Positions 44,835-56,469 of a stretch of DNA of 64,000 nt are shown here, piece after piece. This stretch comes from Streptomyces sp. NBC_00239 (GTDB lineage: Bacteria; Actinomycetota; Actinomycetes; Streptomycetales; Streptomycetaceae). Position numbers and translations under genes: made by a program. The stretch is taken from positions 2,480,001 to 2,544,000 of the forward strand of contig NZ_CP108095.1 of the NCBI RefSeq assembly GCF_036194065.1, in the 5' to 3' direction. The notes beneath the pieces were generated by a model. That model saw nothing but the letters and a program-made list of their open reading frames with translations, did not search any database and was not told the origin of the DNA. Every line of letters starts with the position of its first letter. Position 1 is the first letter of the stretch.

Positions 44835-45293
44835 TCAGCCCCGTGCGGGCCGGCCCGCATGGGTGTGCAGGGCGATGGCGCGCTGCATGGCCTTGCGGGC
44901 CCTGGGGGTGTCCCGGGCGTCGTGGTAGGCCACGGCGAGCCGGAACCAGGTGCGCCAGTCGTTCGGGGCGTCCTCGGTCTCGGCCTTGCGGCGGGCGAAG
45001 ACCTCGTCCGCGGAGTCCCGGACGATGCGGCCGTACTGGTCCCGGTCGAGTTCGTCGACGGGCAGCCCGCCCTCCGCCTCCAGCTCGGTGGCCAGCCGGT
45101 TGGCCCGGTTGACGAAGCGGGTGTTCTGCCACAGGAACCAGATGCCGACGACCGGCAGGATCAGCACGGCCACACCGAAGGTGACGGTGAGCCAGGTGCC
45201 GTGCCGGATCAGCATCAGGCCGCGGCTGCCGACCAGGACGAAGTAGACGACCAGGACGGCTGCCGTGATGAAGTAGGTGATCTTCGCGCGCAT
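44835..45293 (-). CDS. Membrane protein with TPR-like C terminus
   Basis: 152 residues from ATG 45291-45293. Two membrane helices at the N terminus (~5-25, 36-56), then a soluble helical region in which DWRTWFRLAVAYHDARDTPRARKAMQRAIAL matches a single TPR-type helix pair. The role is unknown. It lies 17 nt downstream of dapB on the same strand and is probably co-transcribed. Confidence 0.8.
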   Translation of the reverse strand: MRAKITYFITAAVLVVYFVLVGSRGLMLIRHGTWLTVTFGVAVLILPVVGIWFLWQNTRFVNRANRLATELEAEGGLPVDELDRDQYGRIVRDSADEVFARRKAETEDAPNDWRTWFRLAVAYHDARDTPRARKAMQRAIALHTHAGRPARG

Positions 45294-45310
45294 GTGTTGC
45301 TGCCTGCTGT

Positions 45311-46075
<765 letters not shown>

Positions 46076-46091
46076 TTACGTGCGTACGGAA

Positions 46092-47471
46092 CTAGGCGAC
46101 CGCTTCGTCCAGTCGTGCGGCCTGCTTCTCCTTGAGCGGGCCGATGACCGAGAGCGAGGGGCGCTGTGCCAGTACATCCTGTGCGACGGCGCGGACGTCG
46201 TCCGGGGTCACCGCGGCGATGCTGGTCAGCATGTCGTCGACCGACATCTGGGTGCCCCAGCACAGCTCGCTCTTGCCGATGCGGTTCATCAGGGCGCCGG
46301 TGTCCTCGAGGCCGAGGACGGTGGAGCCGGAGAGCTGGCCGATGGCACGGCTGATCTCCTCGTCGGTGAGCCCGTCCGAGGCGACCTTGTCGAGCTCGTC
46401 GCGGCAGATCCGGAGCACGTCGTGGACCTGGCTGGGGCGGCAGCCCGCGTACACGCCGAAGAGGCCGCAGTCGGCGAAGCCGGAGGTGTACGAGTACACG
46501 CTGTAGGCCAGGCCGCGCTTCTCGCGGACCTCCTGGAAGAGCCGCGAGGACATGCCGCCGCCGAGGGCGGTGTTCAGCACGCCCAGGGCCCAGCGGCGCT
46601 CGTCGGTGCGGGCCAGGCCGGGCATGCCGAGGACCACGTGGGCCTGCTCGGTCTTGCGGCCGAGGAGCTCGACGCGGCCGGCGGTGCGCAGGGTGCGCTG
46701 CCCGCCGCGCGGGGCGACCGGGACGGCGTCGGTGCGGGTGAGCGCGCCGGCCTTCTCGAACGCGGCGCGGACCTGGCGGACGACCTTGGCGTGGTCGACG
46801 TTGCCGGCGGCGGCGACGACCAGGTGGGTGGGGTCGTAGTGCTTCTTGTAGAAGCGGGCGATCTGGTCGCGGCCGAGCGCGTTGATCGTCTCGACGGAGC
46901 CGAGGACGGGGCGGCCCAGCGGGGTGTCGCCGAGCATGGTGTGCGCGAACAGGTCGTGGACCATGTCGCCCGGGTCGTCCTCGGTCATCGCGATCTCTTC
47001 GAGGATGACGCCGCGCTCTGCGTCGACGTCGGATTCGAGGATCAGCGAGCCGGTGAGCATGTCGCAGACCACGTCGATGGCCAGCGGCAGGTCCGTGTCG
47101 AGCACGCGTGCGTAGTAGCACGTGTACTCCTTCGCGGTGAAGGCGTTCATCTCGCCGCCGACCGCGTCGATCGCGGAGGAGATGTCGAGCGCGGACCGCT
47201 TCTTGGTGCCCTTGAAGAGGAGGTGCTCCAGGTAGTGCGTGGCGCCGTTGAGCGTGGGCGTCTCGTCGCGGGACCCGACGTGCGCCCAGATGCCGAAGGT
47301 GGCGGAGCGGACGGAGGGCAGCGTCTCGGTGACGATGCGCAGGCCGCCCGGAAGGGTCGTACGACGGACCGTGCCGATGCCGTCACGGCCCGGGAGGAGG
47401 GTTTGGGTACGGGCGACGGCCCGCCCCTCCGAAGAGGGGCGGGCCGTCACACGGGAACTACGCGACATCAC
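46092..47471 (-). CDS. pepR: M16 family zinc metallopeptidase (PepR type)
   Basis: 459 residues. The inverted zinc motif HxxEH is His79-Glu82-His83 in [12 protein letters not shown], with the distal Glu about 75 residues on; the inactive C-terminal M16 half follows, so a processing-peptidase-like subunit. The substrate is unknown in Streptomyces. The GTG at 47469-47471 overlaps the pnp TGA (GTGA); the adjacent ATG at 47466-47468 is equally possible. Either way translation is coupled to pnp. Confidence 0.92.
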   Translation of the reverse strand: MMSRSSRVTARPSSEGRAVARTQTLLPGRDGIGTVRRTTLPGGLRIVTETLPSVRSATFGIWAHVGSRDETPTLNGATHYLEHLLFKGTKKRSALDISSAIDAVGGEMNAFTAKEYTCYYARVLDTDLPLAIDVVCDMLTGSLILESDVDAERGVILEEIAMTEDDPGDMVHDLFAHTMLGDTPLGRPVLGSVETINALGRDQIARFYKKHYDPTHLVVAAAGNVDHAKVVRQVRAAFEKAGALTRTDAVPVAPRGGQRTLRTAGRVELLGRKTEQAHVVLGMPGLARTDERRWALGVLNTALGGGMSSRLFQEVREKRGLAYSVYSYTSGFADCGLFGVYAGCRPSQVHDVLRICRDELDKVASDGLTDEEISRAIGQLSGSTVLGLEDTGALMNRIGKSELCWGTQMSVDDMLTSIAAVTPDDVRAVAQDVLAQRPSLSVIGPLKEKQAARLDEAVA

Positions 47472-49690
47472 TTGTCGGAGTCGTCCTTGTCAGCGTCGTC
47501 GCCGGCGGCCTCGCCGTCGATCACGGGGATCAGGGAGAGCTTGCCGCGCTGGTCGATCTCGGCGATCTCGACCTGGACCTTGGTGCCGACCGCGAGCACG
47601 TCCTCGACGTTCTCCACGCGCTTGCCACCGGCGAGCTTGCGGATCTGCGAGATGTGCAGGAGGCCGTCCTTGCCCGGCATGAGGGAGACGAAGGCACCGA
47701 AGGTGGTGGTCTTGACGACCGTACCCAGGTAGCGCTCGCCGACCTCCGGCATGGTCGGGTTGGCGATCTGGTTGATCGTGGCGCGGGCGGCCTCGGCGGC
47801 CGGGCCGTCGGAGGCACCGATGTAGATGGTGCCGTCGTCCTCGATCGTGATCTCGGCGCCGGTGTCCTCCTGGATCTGGTTGATCATCTTGCCCTTGGGG
47901 CCGATGACCTCACCGATCTTGTCCACGGGGATCTTGACGGTGATGATCCGCGGGGCGTTGGGGGACATCTCGTCCGGCGTGTCGATCGCTTCCATCATCA
48001 CGTCGAGGATGTGGAGGCGGGCGTCGCGGGCCTGCTTGAGGGCGGCGGCCAGGACCGAGGCCGGGATGCCGTCGAGCTTGGTGTCCAGCTGGAGCGCGGT
48101 GACGAACTCCTTGGTGCCGGCGACCTTGAAGTCCATGTCGCCGAAGGCGTCCTCCGCACCGAGGATGTCGGTGAGGGCGACGTAGTGCGTCTGGCCGTCG
48201 ATCTCCTGGGAGATCAGGCCCATGGCGATGCCGGCGACGGGGGCCTTGAGGGGCACACCGGCGTTCAGCAGCGACATGGTGGAGGCGCAGACGGAGCCCA
48301 TGGAGGTCGAACCGTTGGAGCCGAGGGCCTCGGACACCTGGCGGATCGCGTAGGGGAACTCCTCGCGCGTCGGCAGGACCGGCACGATCGCGCGCTCGGC
48401 GAGCGCGCCGTGGCCGATCTCGCGGCGCTTGGGGGAACCGACGCGGCCGGTCTCGCCGACCGAGTACGGCGGGAAGTTGTAGTTGTGCATGTAGCGCTTG
48501 CGGGTCACCGGGGAAAGGGTGTCCAGCTGCTGCTCCATGCGGAGCATGTTGAGGGTGGTGACGCCCAGGATCTGGGTCTCGCCACGCTCGAAGAGCGCCG
48601 AGCCGTGCACGCGCGGGATGGCCTCGACCTCGGCGGCGAGGGTACGGATGTCCGTGATCCCGCGGCCGTCGATGCGGACCTTGTCCTTGATGACGCGCTC
48701 GCGCACCAGGGCCTTGGTCAGGCTGCGGTAGGCGGCGGAGATCTCCTTCTCGCGGCCCTCGAAGGCCGGGAGGAGCTTCTCGGCGGCGATCTCCTTGACG
48801 CGGTCCAGCTCGGCCTCGCGGTCCTGCTTGCCCGCGATGGTCAGCGCCTGGGAGAGGTCGCCCTTGACGGCGGCCGCGAGGGCCTCGTACACGTCGTCCT
48901 GGTAGTCCAGGAAGACCGGGAACTCGCCCTCGGGCTTGGCGGCCTTGGCGGCGAGGTCCGACTGGGCCTTGCAGAGGACCTTGATGAACGGCTTCGCGGC
49001 CTCGAGGCCCGCGGCGACGATCTCCTCGGTCGGCGCCTCGGCGCCGCCCTTGACGAGGGCGATGGTCTTCTCGGTGGCCTCGGCCTCGACCATCATGATC
49101 GCGACGTCGCCGTCTTCGAGCGCACGGCCCGCGACGACCATGTCGAAGACGGCGTCCTCGAGCTCGGTGTGCGTCGGGAAGGCGACCCACTGGCCGCGGA
49201 TCAGCGCGACGCGGACGCCGCCGATCGGGCCGGAGAAGGGCAGGCCGGCCAGCTGGGTGGACGCGGACGCGGCGTTGATCGCGACGACGTCGTACAGGTG
49301 GTCGGGGTTGAGCGCCATGATCGTGGCGACGACCTGGATCTCGTTGCGCAGGCCCTTCTTGAAGGACGGGCGCAGCGGGCGGTCGATCAGGCGGCAGGTG
49401 AGGATCGCGTCCTCGGAGGGGCGGCCCTCCCGGCGGAAGAAGGAGCCGGGGATCTTGCCGGCCGCGTACATCCGCTCCTCGACGTCCACCGTCAGGGGGA
49501 AGAAGTCGAGCTGGTCCTTGGGCTTCTTCGACGCGGTGGTGGCGGAAAGCACCATCGTGTCGTCGTCCAGGTAGGCAACGGCGGAGCCGGCGGCCTGGCG
49601 GGCCAGACGGCCCGTCTCGAAGCGGATGGTGCGGGTGCCGAAGGAACCGTTGTCAATGACGGCCTCGGCGTAGTGGGTCTCGTTCTCCAC
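47468..49690 (-). CDS. pnp: Polyribonucleotide nucleotidyltransferase (PNPase / guanosine pentaphosphate synthetase I)
   Basis: 740 residues: two RNase PH domains (~10-145 and ~330-550, with [20 protein letters not shown] in the active half), an alpha-helical insert, a KH domain ([20 protein letters not shown]) and an S1 domain ([21 protein letters not shown]). PNPase degrades RNA 3'-5' phosphorolytically and adds 3' tails in Streptomyces. The start is GTG 49688-49690 ([15 protein letters not shown]): the GGAGAG before it is its ribosome site and lies inside the longer ATG reading from 49705, which is therefore rejected. Downstream of rpsO. Confidence 0.96.
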   Translation of the reverse strand: MENETHYAEAVIDNGSFGTRTIRFETGRLARQAAGSAVAYLDDDTMVLSATTASKKPKDQLDFFPLTVDVEERMYAAGKIPGSFFRREGRPSEDAILTCRLIDRPLRPSFKKGLRNEIQVVATIMALNPDHLYDVVAINAASASTQLAGLPFSGPIGGVRVALIRGQWVAFPTHTELEDAVFDMVVAGRALEDGDVAIMMVEAEATEKTIALVKGGAEAPTEEIVAAGLEAAKPFIKVLCKAQSDLAAKAAKPEGEFPVFLDYQDDVYEALAAAVKGDLSQALTIAGKQDREAELDRVKEIAAEKLLPAFEGREKEISAAYRSLTKALVRERVIKDKVRIDGRGITDIRTLAAEVEAIPRVHGSALFERGETQILGVTTLNMLRMEQQLDTLSPVTRKRYMHNYNFPPYSVGETGRVGSPKRREIGHGALAERAIVPVLPTREEFPYAIRQVSEALGSNGSTSMGSVCASTMSLLNAGVPLKAPVAGIAMGLISQEIDGQTHYVALTDILGAEDAFGDMDFKVAGTKEFVTALQLDTKLDGIPASVLAAALKQARDARLHILDVMMEAIDTPDEMSPNAPRIITVKIPVDKIGEVIGPKGKMINQIQEDTGAEITIEDDGTIYIGASDGPAAEAARATINQIANPTMPEVGERYLGTVVKTTTFGAFVSLMPGKDGLLHISQIRKLAGGKRVENVEDVLAVGTKVQVEIAEIDQRGKLSLIPVIDGEAAGDDADKDDSDK

Positions 49691-49943
49691 TAGCGTTCTC
49701 TCCATTTTCGTCGTCTCCGTCCGCTGCCCGTGTGGCGGCGGACGGTTTCTGGAGAAGCGCTCCTTGCGTGCGGGCCGGTCTTCGATCGAAGCACCCGGTG
49801 CAGGGCCCGTCGGGCTTTCCGGGTGCCACTACCGAGGACCGGCGGCGTAGGGAGTGCGCTTCTCCTCTTCAGTTGTGCGGCGGCGTCGAAACGCTCGCGT
49901 CTACCAGACTACAAAGCGTCCGGTGCGTCCCGCACGTACAGCA

Positions 49944-49980
49944 AAGGGAGCGGCCCCCTCAGAGTGGGGTCCGCTCCCTT
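49944..49980 (-). terminator. rpsO-pnp intergenic hairpin (terminator / RNase III site)
   Basis: AAGGGAGCGGCCCC (49944-49957) pairs with GGGGTCCGCTCCCTT (49966-49980) with one bulge/mismatch. It begins 11 nt past the rpsO stop. In Streptomyces this hairpin is known to be a readthrough terminator and an RNase III cleavage site. The other ~240 nt up to pnp (49981-49990 excepted) hold no gene and probably contain the separate pnp promoter. Confidence 0.82.
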
Positions 49981-49990
49981 CACAGCGTCT

Positions 49991-50278
49991 TTACTTGGCG
50001 CCCGCGGCACCGCGGCGGATGCCGAGGCGCTCGACCAGGACGCGGAAGCGCGCGATGTCCTTCTTGGCGAGGTACTGCAGAAGGCGGCGGCGCTGGCCGA
50101 CCAGGATGAGCAGACCACGACGGGAGTGGTGGTCGTGCTTGTGGGCCTTGAGGTGCTCGGTCAGGTCCGAGATCCGGCGGGAGAGCATCGCGACCTGGAC
50201 CTCGGGGGAGCCGGTGTCGCCCTCCTTGGTACCAAAGTCGGCCATGATCTGCTTCTTCGTAGCGGCGTCGAGCGGCAC
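49991..50278 (-). CDS. rpsO: 30S ribosomal protein S15 (uS15)
   Basis: 95 residues from GTG 50276-50278 ([16 protein letters not shown]) with AGGAG 6 nt upstream. The family core is complete: [46 protein letters not shown]15 binds 16S rRNA early in small-subunit assembly. Longer reading frames upstream lack a ribosome site. pnp lies downstream in the classic rpsO-pnp order. Confidence 0.97.
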   Translation of the reverse strand: MPLDAATKKQIMADFGTKEGDTGSPEVQVAMLSRRISDLTEHLKAHKHDHHSRRGLLILVGQRRRLLQYLAKKDIARFRVLVERLGIRRGAAGAK

Positions 50279-50450
50279 GCGTACTCCTCTGTGATGTCTG
50301 TAAGAGCCACCGAGTGCCCCAGGTCTCAATCTCCGGGGATCTTCCGTTACTCGGGAGGCGGGGTCCGCTGAGCGCAGCTCTCAGAAGAATCCGGGAGCGC
50401 GTACACAAACGGCCGTCACACAGCGTACCAGGCGTGCGGACCGGCGTGTC

Positions 50451-51908
50451 TCAGCTGGTGAGCGAGCGGGCGGCCGCGTAGACGTCGAGTACGGCGAGGC
50501 AGAGCGGGACGAGGCTGAGCAGGACGGCGGCCTCGGTCAGGTCGAGGAGGCGCCCCCAGAAGGGTGACAGACCCTTGCGCGGGATGACCAGGGCGATTCC
50601 CGTGAGCAGGGCGGCGCCGAGGGCGACGGCCGCGGAGAGCCAGATCGTACGGGTGTCCGGGCCGGCGGCGGTGCCGTGGTGGGCGAGGGCCAGGCCGAGG
50701 ATCAGCAGGGCGACGGCGGCGAGGCCCGCGGCGAGGGCGCAGACGACCTGGGAGGTGTAGCGGAAGAGGCGGGCGCGCAGCAGCATGGCCAGGCCGGCGG
50801 CGAGGGCGAGGAGGCGGCCCCAGGTGTTGCCGGAGAAGCCGAGGACGGCGGCGGAGCCGACGACGACGGCGCTGCAGCCGCCGACCAGGCCGAGGAGCAT
50901 CTCGTGGCCGCGGCGGGCCTGGGCGGCGATCCGCTCGGCGTCGACGGGGGCGGCGGCCTCGGTGGTGTCGGGGTCGCGGCGGCCCGCGGCCTCGGCGGCC
51001 TCGTAGCTCTCGGTGGCGCCGTGCGGCGCGGTGTAGCCGATGGGCAGCCGGGCGAAGCGTGCGGACAGGCCCGGGAGGAAGGCGACGAGGCCGATGGCGG
51101 CGGGGGCGCAGACGGCGGCGGCCGCGGTGGCGGAGGCCTCGGTGACGATCGCCAGGAAGGTGGCGAGGGCGCCGGCGGCGGCCAGGAAGGTGGCGGCGAC
51201 GAAGGGCGCGTCCCCGCTGGGGGTGAGGGCGGTCAGGGCGACGGCCGCGGTCAGCACGCACAGGCAGCCGAGCAGGAACTGCAGGCGGCCCGGTCCGGAG
51301 CCGGCGGTGGGGGCGACGATCCCCGAACCGGCGATCAGCAGGTGCGGGAGCGCGCCCAGGCCCAGGGCGACGGCGGAGCCGCGGTCGCGGTAGACGCGGG
51401 CGCGGACGGCGGCGTACGCGGTGAGGAGGACGCCGGCGGCTCCGGCGATGACGCCGGGCAGCCCGTGCATGTCGTGGCGCACGGGGTCGGCGTACCAGAG
51501 GACGAAGCCGAGGAGGACGAGGAGGACGGCGGCGCCCGCGAGGCCGGCGGCGCGCAGCATGTCGTCGCTCCAGCGGTGCCGGTCGCGGACGACGGCGGCG
51601 GCGACCGCGTCGGAGACGTCGTCGAAGACGGCCGGGGGCAGGGACTCGGCGAAGGGGCGCAGGCTCAGCACTTCGCCGTCGAGTACCTGCTGGGCGGCGA
51701 GGGTGCGGGCGCCGTCGAGGACGCGGCCGTCGCGGCGGACCAGGTGGTAGCCGGTGGGGGTGCCGGGCGGCTGGGTCTGGCCGGTGAGGCGCAGGAGTTC
51801 CGGGTAGACGTCGGCGACGGCGATGTCCTCGGGGAGGGCGACGTCGATGCGGCTGTCCGGTGCCACGACGGTGACCCTGCAGAATCCGGTCGCTGCGGCC
51901 GTACTCAC
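50451..51908 (-). CDS. eccD: Type VII secretion integral membrane protein EccD
   Basis: 485 residues. Residues ~8-90 are the ubiquitin-like (YukD) domain (CRVTVVAPDSRIDVALPEDI), followed by about eleven membrane helices (~120-480). EccD is the channel-lining component of ESX secretion machines. The start GTG 51906-51908 is in a 174-nt region divergent from eccC, where TAGGGT (51968-51963, minus strand) is a possible -10. rpsO lies 172 nt downstream on the same strand. Confidence 0.92.
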   Translation of the reverse strand: MSTAAATGFCRVTVVAPDSRIDVALPEDIAVADVYPELLRLTGQTQPPGTPTGYHLVRRDGRVLDGARTLAAQQVLDGEVLSLRPFAESLPPAVFDDVSDAVAAAVVRDRHRWSDDMLRAAGLAGAAVLLVLLGFVLWYADPVRHDMHGLPGVIAGAAGVLLTAYAAVRARVYRDRGSAVALGLGALPHLLIAGSGIVAPTAGSGPGRLQFLLGCLCVLTAAVALTALTPSGDAPFVAATFLAAAGALATFLAIVTEASATAAAAVCAPAAIGLVAFLPGLSARFARLPIGYTAPHGATESYEAAEAAGRRDPDTTEAAAPVDAERIAAQARRGHEMLLGLVGGCSAVVVGSAAVLGFSGNTWGRLLALAAGLAMLLRARLFRYTSQVVCALAAGLAAVALLILGLALAHHGTAAGPDTRTIWLSAAVALGAALLTGIALVIPRKGLSPFWGRLLDLTEAAVLLSLVPLCLAVLDVYAAARSLTS

Positions 51909-52082
51909 CTGTTCTGTCCCCTCGTTCGCGGTTGCGCACGGTGTGCGGCTGATGCGCGCGTCACCCTACCGGGCGAGTGTGGTGCGGGTGGCCAGTAGGA
52001 TCTCCAGCGCGCGGAGGGGAGACCGCCGGCGCGGGGGCGCCGGCCCGGCCGTCCCGTCCGTCTTCGAGGGATTGATGCTCCG

Positions 52083-55000
52083 GTGAGCCAGATCGTCGTC
52101 AAGCGTCCGCCGCGGTCCCTGCCGCCCGAAGTCCCGTCGGACGACGTGCTGCTGGAGTCGCCTCCGGAGCTGCCGCGCGGGCAGCAGGAGGGCGTGCTGA
52201 TGCAGCTCCTGCCGATGCTCGGCATGGGTTCGTCGGTCGTGTTCTTCTTCATCTCGCCGCAGGCGTTCATGCGCATCATGGGCGTGCTCATGCTGGTGGC
52301 CACCGCGGCGATGGTGGTGGCCCAGGTGGTGCGCCACCGGCGCGGTACACAGGGGCAAATGGCCGACGTTCGGCGGGACTACCTCAAGTACCTTGCGCAG
52401 ACCCGGCGTCGGGTGCGGCGGACGGCGCGGGCGCAGCGGGACGCGCAGTTGTACCTGCACCCGGCGCCCGAGCAGCTGTGGTCGGTGGTGGCCGAGGGTT
52501 CGCGGGTGTGGGAGCGGCGGGTCGGCGACGCGGACTTCGGCCAGGCCCGGCTGGGGCTGGGCGCGCAGCAGTTGGCGACGCCGCTGGTGGCGCCGGAGAC
52601 GGCGCCGGTGGACGAGCTGGAGCCGCTGGCCGCGGGTGCGATGCAGCGGTTCGTGTCGGTGCACGCGCAGGTGGACGGGCTGCCGGTGGCGGTCTCGCTG
52701 CGGGCGTTCTACCACCTGGGGGTGTCCGGGGAGGCGGAGTCGGCGCGGGCGACGGCGCGGGCGCTGGTGGCGCAGCTGGTGACGCTGCACTCCCCCGACG
52801 ACCTGGTGGTGGCCGTGGTGGCGGCGCCGGGCGCGGCGCCGTCGTGGGACTGGGTCAAGTGGCTGCCGCACGCGCAGGTGCCGGGGCAGCGGCCGGACGG
52901 TTTCGACGGGGCCGGTACGAAGCGGCTGTTCGGGGACGACCTGGGTGAGCTGGAGCGGCTGCTGGCGCCGCGGCTGGAGGGCCGTCCGCGGTTCAGCCGG
53001 GACGTGCAGCCGGTGCTGGACCAGCCGCACCTGGTGGTGGTACTGGACGCGGACGGGCGGCGCGGTCTGGTGCCGCCGGACTCGGTGTTCGCGGCGGCCG
53101 AGGGCCTGCAGGGCGTGACGATCGTGGAGGTGACGGCGGGCGACGCGGACGCCGGGCCGCTCCTGGCGGGCGAGGGTCCGGGGCGCGGCGGCCTGTCGGT
53201 GGTGGTGCGGCCGGGCCGGCTGCGGCTGGAGTCCGCTGCGGGCGTGGCGTACGAGGGGGTGCCGGACGCGCTGTCGCTGCCGGCGGCGGAGGCGCTGGCG
53301 CGGCAGCTGGCACCGCTGCGCACGGGTGGCGGTGACGAGGACGAGCCGCTGCTGGCGAACCTCGACTTCACGGACCTGCTGAACCTGGGCGACGCGGGCT
53401 CGGTCGACGTGGCCCGGACCTGGCGGCCGCGGTCGGCGGGCGAGCGGCTGCGGGTGCCGATCGGCGTGGGCGAGGACGGCGCCCCGGTGATGCTGGACCT
53501 CAAGGAGGCGGCGCAGGAGGGCATGGGCCCGCACGGGCTGTGTGTCGGCGCGACGGGTTCCGGCAAGTCGGAGCTGCTGCGCACGCTGGTGCTGGGGCTG
53601 GCGGTGACGCACACCTCGGAGACGCTGAACTTCGTGCTCGCGGACTTCAAGGGCGGTGCCACCTTCACGGGGATGGCGCAGATGCCGCACGTGGCGGCGG
53701 TCATCACGAACCTGGCGGACGACCTGACGCTCGTGGACCGGATGGGCGACTCGATCCGCGGTGAGCTGCAGCGCCGGCAGGAGCTGCTGCGGTCGGCGGG
53801 CAACTACGCGAACGTCCACGACTACGAGAAGGCCCGGGCGGCGGGTGCGGCGCTGGAGCCGCTGGCCTCGCTGGTGCTGGTCATCGACGAGTTCAGCGAA
53901 CTGCTCACGGCGAAGCCGGACTTCATCGACATGTTCATCCAGATCGGCCGGATCGGCCGGTCGCTGGGCGTGCACCTGCTGCTGGCGTCGCAGCGCCTGG
54001 AGGAGGGCAAGCTGCGCGGCCTGGACACGTACCTGTCGTACCGGATCGGTCTGCGGACGTTCTCGGCGTCCGAGTCGCGGACGGCGATCGGGGTGCCGGA
54101 CGCGTACCACCTGCCGTCGGTGCCCGGTTCGGGGTACCTGAAGTTCGGGACCGACGAGATGACGCGGTTCAAGGCGGCCTACGTGTCGGGTGCGTACCGG
54201 TCGGGCGGCCCGGACCTGTCGGTCGGTCAGTTCCCGGTGGAGCGGCGGCCCGTGCTGTTCACGGCGGCGCCGGTGCCGGTGGTGTACGCGGCGCCGGACC
54301 CGGCGTACCTGGCGGCGGCCGCGCGGCGGGAGGACGAGGCGCTCGCGGACACGGTCCTCGACGTGATCGTGCGGCGGCTGGAGGGCCAGGGGGTGCCGGC
54401 GCACCAGGTGTGGCTGCCGCCGCTGGACGAGGCGCCGCCGCTGGACCAGCTGCTGCCGGCGACGGCGGTGTCGGCGGAGCGCGGGCTGCACGCGGAGGGG
54501 TACACCCGGCCCGGCGGCCTGGTGGTTCCGCTCGGCCTCATCGACAAGCCGTTCGAGCAGCGGCGGGAGGTGCTGTACCGGGACTTCTCGGGGGCGGCGG
54601 GCCATCTGCTGGTGGTGGGCGGCCCGCAGTCCGGGAAGTCGACGCTGCTGCGCACCCTGGTGTCATCGTTCGCGCTCACCCACACGCCGCGCGAGGTGCA
54701 GTTCTACGGGCTGGACTTCGGCGGCGGCGGGCTGGCGTCGGTGGCGGACCTGCCGCACGTGGGCGGGGTGGCCTCGCGGCTGGATCCGGAGCGGGTGCGG
54801 CGTACGGTCGCGGAGGTCGCCGGGGTGCTGTCGCGGCGCGAGGAGTTCTTCCGGGCGCACGGCGTCGACTCGATGGCCACCTACCGGCGGCGCCGGGCGG
54901 CCGGCGAGCTGCCGGGCGAGGTGTTCGGTGACGTGTTCCTGCTGGTGGACGGCTGGGGGGCGTTCCGCGCCGACTACGACCAGCTGGAGCCGGTGGTCGC

Positions 55001-56084
55001 GGACATCGCGGCGCGCGGGCTCGGCTACGGCATCCACGTGGTGCTGACCGCCTCCCGGTACATGGAGGTGCGTTCGGCGCTGAAGGACCAGATCCTGGGC
55101 CGGCTGGAGCTGCGCCTCGGCGACGTCATGGACTCGGAGTTCGACCGGAAGGTCGCGGCGAACGTGCCGCAGGGCGCGCCGGGCCGCGGCCAGGTCCCGG
55201 AGCGGCTGCACTTCATGGCGGCGCTGCCGCGCACCGACGCCCGGCCGGGCGCGGACGACCTGGCGCAGGCCACGGCCGCGTTCGTGGAGTCCGTACGCGG
55301 GAACTGGGCGGGTCCGGGGGCTCCGGCGGTGCGGCTGCTGCCGCGCAGGCTGCCCGCGGACGGGCTGCCGAAGGGCTTCGAGTACCCGCAGCACGGGATC
55401 GCGATCGGGATCGACGAGACGAATCTGGAGCCGGTGTTCGTCGACTTCGAGACGGATCCGTTCTTCCTGGTGTTCGGCGAGAGCGAGTCGGGCAAGACGG
55501 CGCTGCTGCGGCTGATCGCGAAGCAGCTGGCCGAGCGGTACACGCCGGACCAGGCGCGGATCGTGGTCGGCGACTACCGGCGCACGATGCTGGAGGCGGT
55601 GGCGCCCTCGCACCTGCTGGAGTACGCGCCGACGGCCGCGGCGATGGAGATGCACATGGACGCGGTGGCCACGGTGATGGCGCGGCGGGCCCCGAAGGCG
55701 GACGTCACCCCGCAGCAGCTGCGGGACCGCAGCTGGTGGACGGGTCCGCAGCTGTTCGTGATCGTCGACGACTACGAGCTGGTGGCGGCGGGCTCGGGCA
55801 ACCCGATGGCGGGGCTGGTGGAGAACCTGCCGTACGCGCGGGACGTGGGCATCCGGTTCATCGTGGCGCGCAGCTCGGCGGGCGCGTCGAGGGCCGCGTA
55901 CGAGCCGTTCGTGCAGCGGGTGAAGGAGCTGGGCGCGCAGGGCGTCGTGCTGTCGGGCGACCGCAACGAGGGCGACATCCTGGGCAGTGTGCGGGCCCGT
56001 CCGATGCCGCCGGGCCGGGGTGTGTTCGTCTCGCGCAAGCGGGGCAATCCGCTGGTCCAGCTCGGTTGGCTGCCCGAGCAGTAG
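52083..56084 (+). CDS. eccC: Type VII secretion ATPase EccC (fused EccCa-EccCb)
   Basis: 1333 residues as a single chain. Two membrane helices (~42-85) are followed by three FtsK/SpoIIIE-type ATPase modules: Walker A GATGSGKS (489-496) with VIDEFSELL; GGPQSGKST (846-854) with LLVDGW; and GESESGKT (1132-1139) with IVDDYELV. EccC recognises WXG100 substrates and powers export. Only the first module has a full Walker B with Asp-Glu. The GTG start 52083-52085 sits in the region divergent from eccD. A DUF397 gene follows 70 nt downstream. Confidence 0.95.
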   Translation: MSQIVVKRPPRSLPPEVPSDDVLLESPPELPRGQQEGVLMQLLPMLGMGSSVVFFFISPQAFMRIMGVLMLVATAAMVVAQVVRHRRGTQGQMADVRRDYLKYLAQTRRRVRRTARAQRDAQLYLHPAPEQLWSVVAEGSRVWERRVGDADFGQARLGLGAQQLATPLVAPETAPVDELEPLAAGAMQRFVSVHAQVDGLPVAVSLRAFYHLGVSGEAESARATARALVAQLVTLHSPDDLVVAVVAAPGAAPSWDWVKWLPHAQVPGQRPDGFDGAGTKRLFGDDLGELERLLAPRLEGRPRFSRDVQPVLDQPHLVVVLDADGRRGLVPPDSVFAAAEGLQGVTIVEVTAGDADAGPLLAGEGPGRGGLSVVVRPGRLRLESAAGVAYEGVPDALSLPAAEALARQLAPLRTGGGDEDEPLLANLDFTDLLNLGDAGSVDVARTWRPRSAGERLRVPIGVGEDGAPVMLDLKEAAQEGMGPHGLCVGATGSGKSELLRTLVLGLAVTHTSETLNFVLADFKGGATFTGMAQMPHVAAVITNLADDLTLVDRMGDSIRGELQRRQELLRSAGNYANVHDYEKARAAGAALEPLASLVLVIDEFSELLTAKPDFIDMFIQIGRIGRSLGVHLLLASQRLEEGKLRGLDTYLSYRIGLRTFSASESRTAIGVPDAYHLPSVPGSGYLKFGTDEMTRFKAAYVSGAYRSGGPDLSVGQFPVERRPVLFTAAPVPVVYAAPDPAYLAAAARREDEALADTVLDVIVRRLEGQGVPAHQVWLPPLDEAPPLDQLLPATAVSAERGLHAEGYTRPGGLVVPLGLIDKPFEQRREVLYRDFSGAAGHLLVVGGPQSGKSTLLRTLVSSFALTHTPREVQFYGLDFGGGGLASVADLPHVGGVASRLDPERVRRTVAEVAGVLSRREEFFRAHGVDSMATYRRRRAAGELPGEVFGDVFLLVDGWGAFRADYDQLEPVVADIAARGLGYGIHVVLTASRYMEVRSALKDQILGRLELRLGDVMDSEFDRKVAANVPQGAPGRGQVPERLHFMAALPRTDARPGADDLAQATAAFVESVRGNWAGPGAPAVRLLPRRLPADGLPKGFEYPQHGIAIGIDETNLEPVFVDFETDPFFLVFGESESGKTALLRLIAKQLAERYTPDQARIVVGDYRRTMLEAVAPSHLLEYAPTAAAMEMHMDAVATVMARRAPKADVTPQQLRDRSWWTGPQLFVIVDDYELVAAGSGNPMAGLVENLPYARDVGIRFIVARSSAGASRAAYEPFVQRVKELGAQGVVLSGDRNEGDILGSVRARPMPPGRGVFVSRKRGNPLVQLGWLPEQ

Positions 56085-56154
56085 GCGGGGAAGTACCATG
56101 CGTGACTAGGCTGTTCGTACCGCCCCACCGCACCGCCGAAGGGAAATCGCGCTG

Positions 56155-56388
56155 ATGGCTGACGCACGCGAAAAGGACGAGCTGTACGCCCTCGACATCT
56201 CCGGAGCCGAGTGGCTCAGCGCGCCCGGCACGGAGGAACACGAGGAGCGCGTGGAGATCGCGCACCTGCCGGGCGGGGCCGTGGCGATGCGGTCGTCGCT
56301 GGACCCGGACACGGTGCTGCGGTACACGGAGGCGGAGTGGACCGCCTTCGTGCTCGGGGCGCGGGACGGCGAGTTCGACCTGACCTGA
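56155..56388 (+). CDS. DUF397 domain protein
   Basis: 77 residues from ATG 56155. The DUF397 core (ISGAEWLSAPG ... VEIAHLPGGAVAMRSSLDPD ... YTEAEWTAFVLGARDGEFDL) covers nearly the whole protein. Most DUF397 proteins are small partners of XRE-family HTH regulators in streptomycetes; no such regulator is adjacent here. It follows eccC on the same strand. Confidence 0.88.
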   Translation: MADAREKDELYALDISGAEWLSAPGTEEHEERVEIAHLPGGAVAMRSSLDPDTVLRYTEAEWTAFVLGARDGEFDLT

Positions 56389-56469
56389 GCCTGCCCGGGC
56401 CGGGCACGCCCCGAGCGGGTCCGGCCCGGTCCGATCGGCTCCTCCCGTCCGTTGTGGCGGCATGCGCGA

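Noticed and set aside
49691..49705. PNPase start at the ATG 49703-49705
   Set aside because: The GGAGAG after that ATG is the ribosome site of the GTG at 49690, which gives the family N terminus [15 protein letters not shown].
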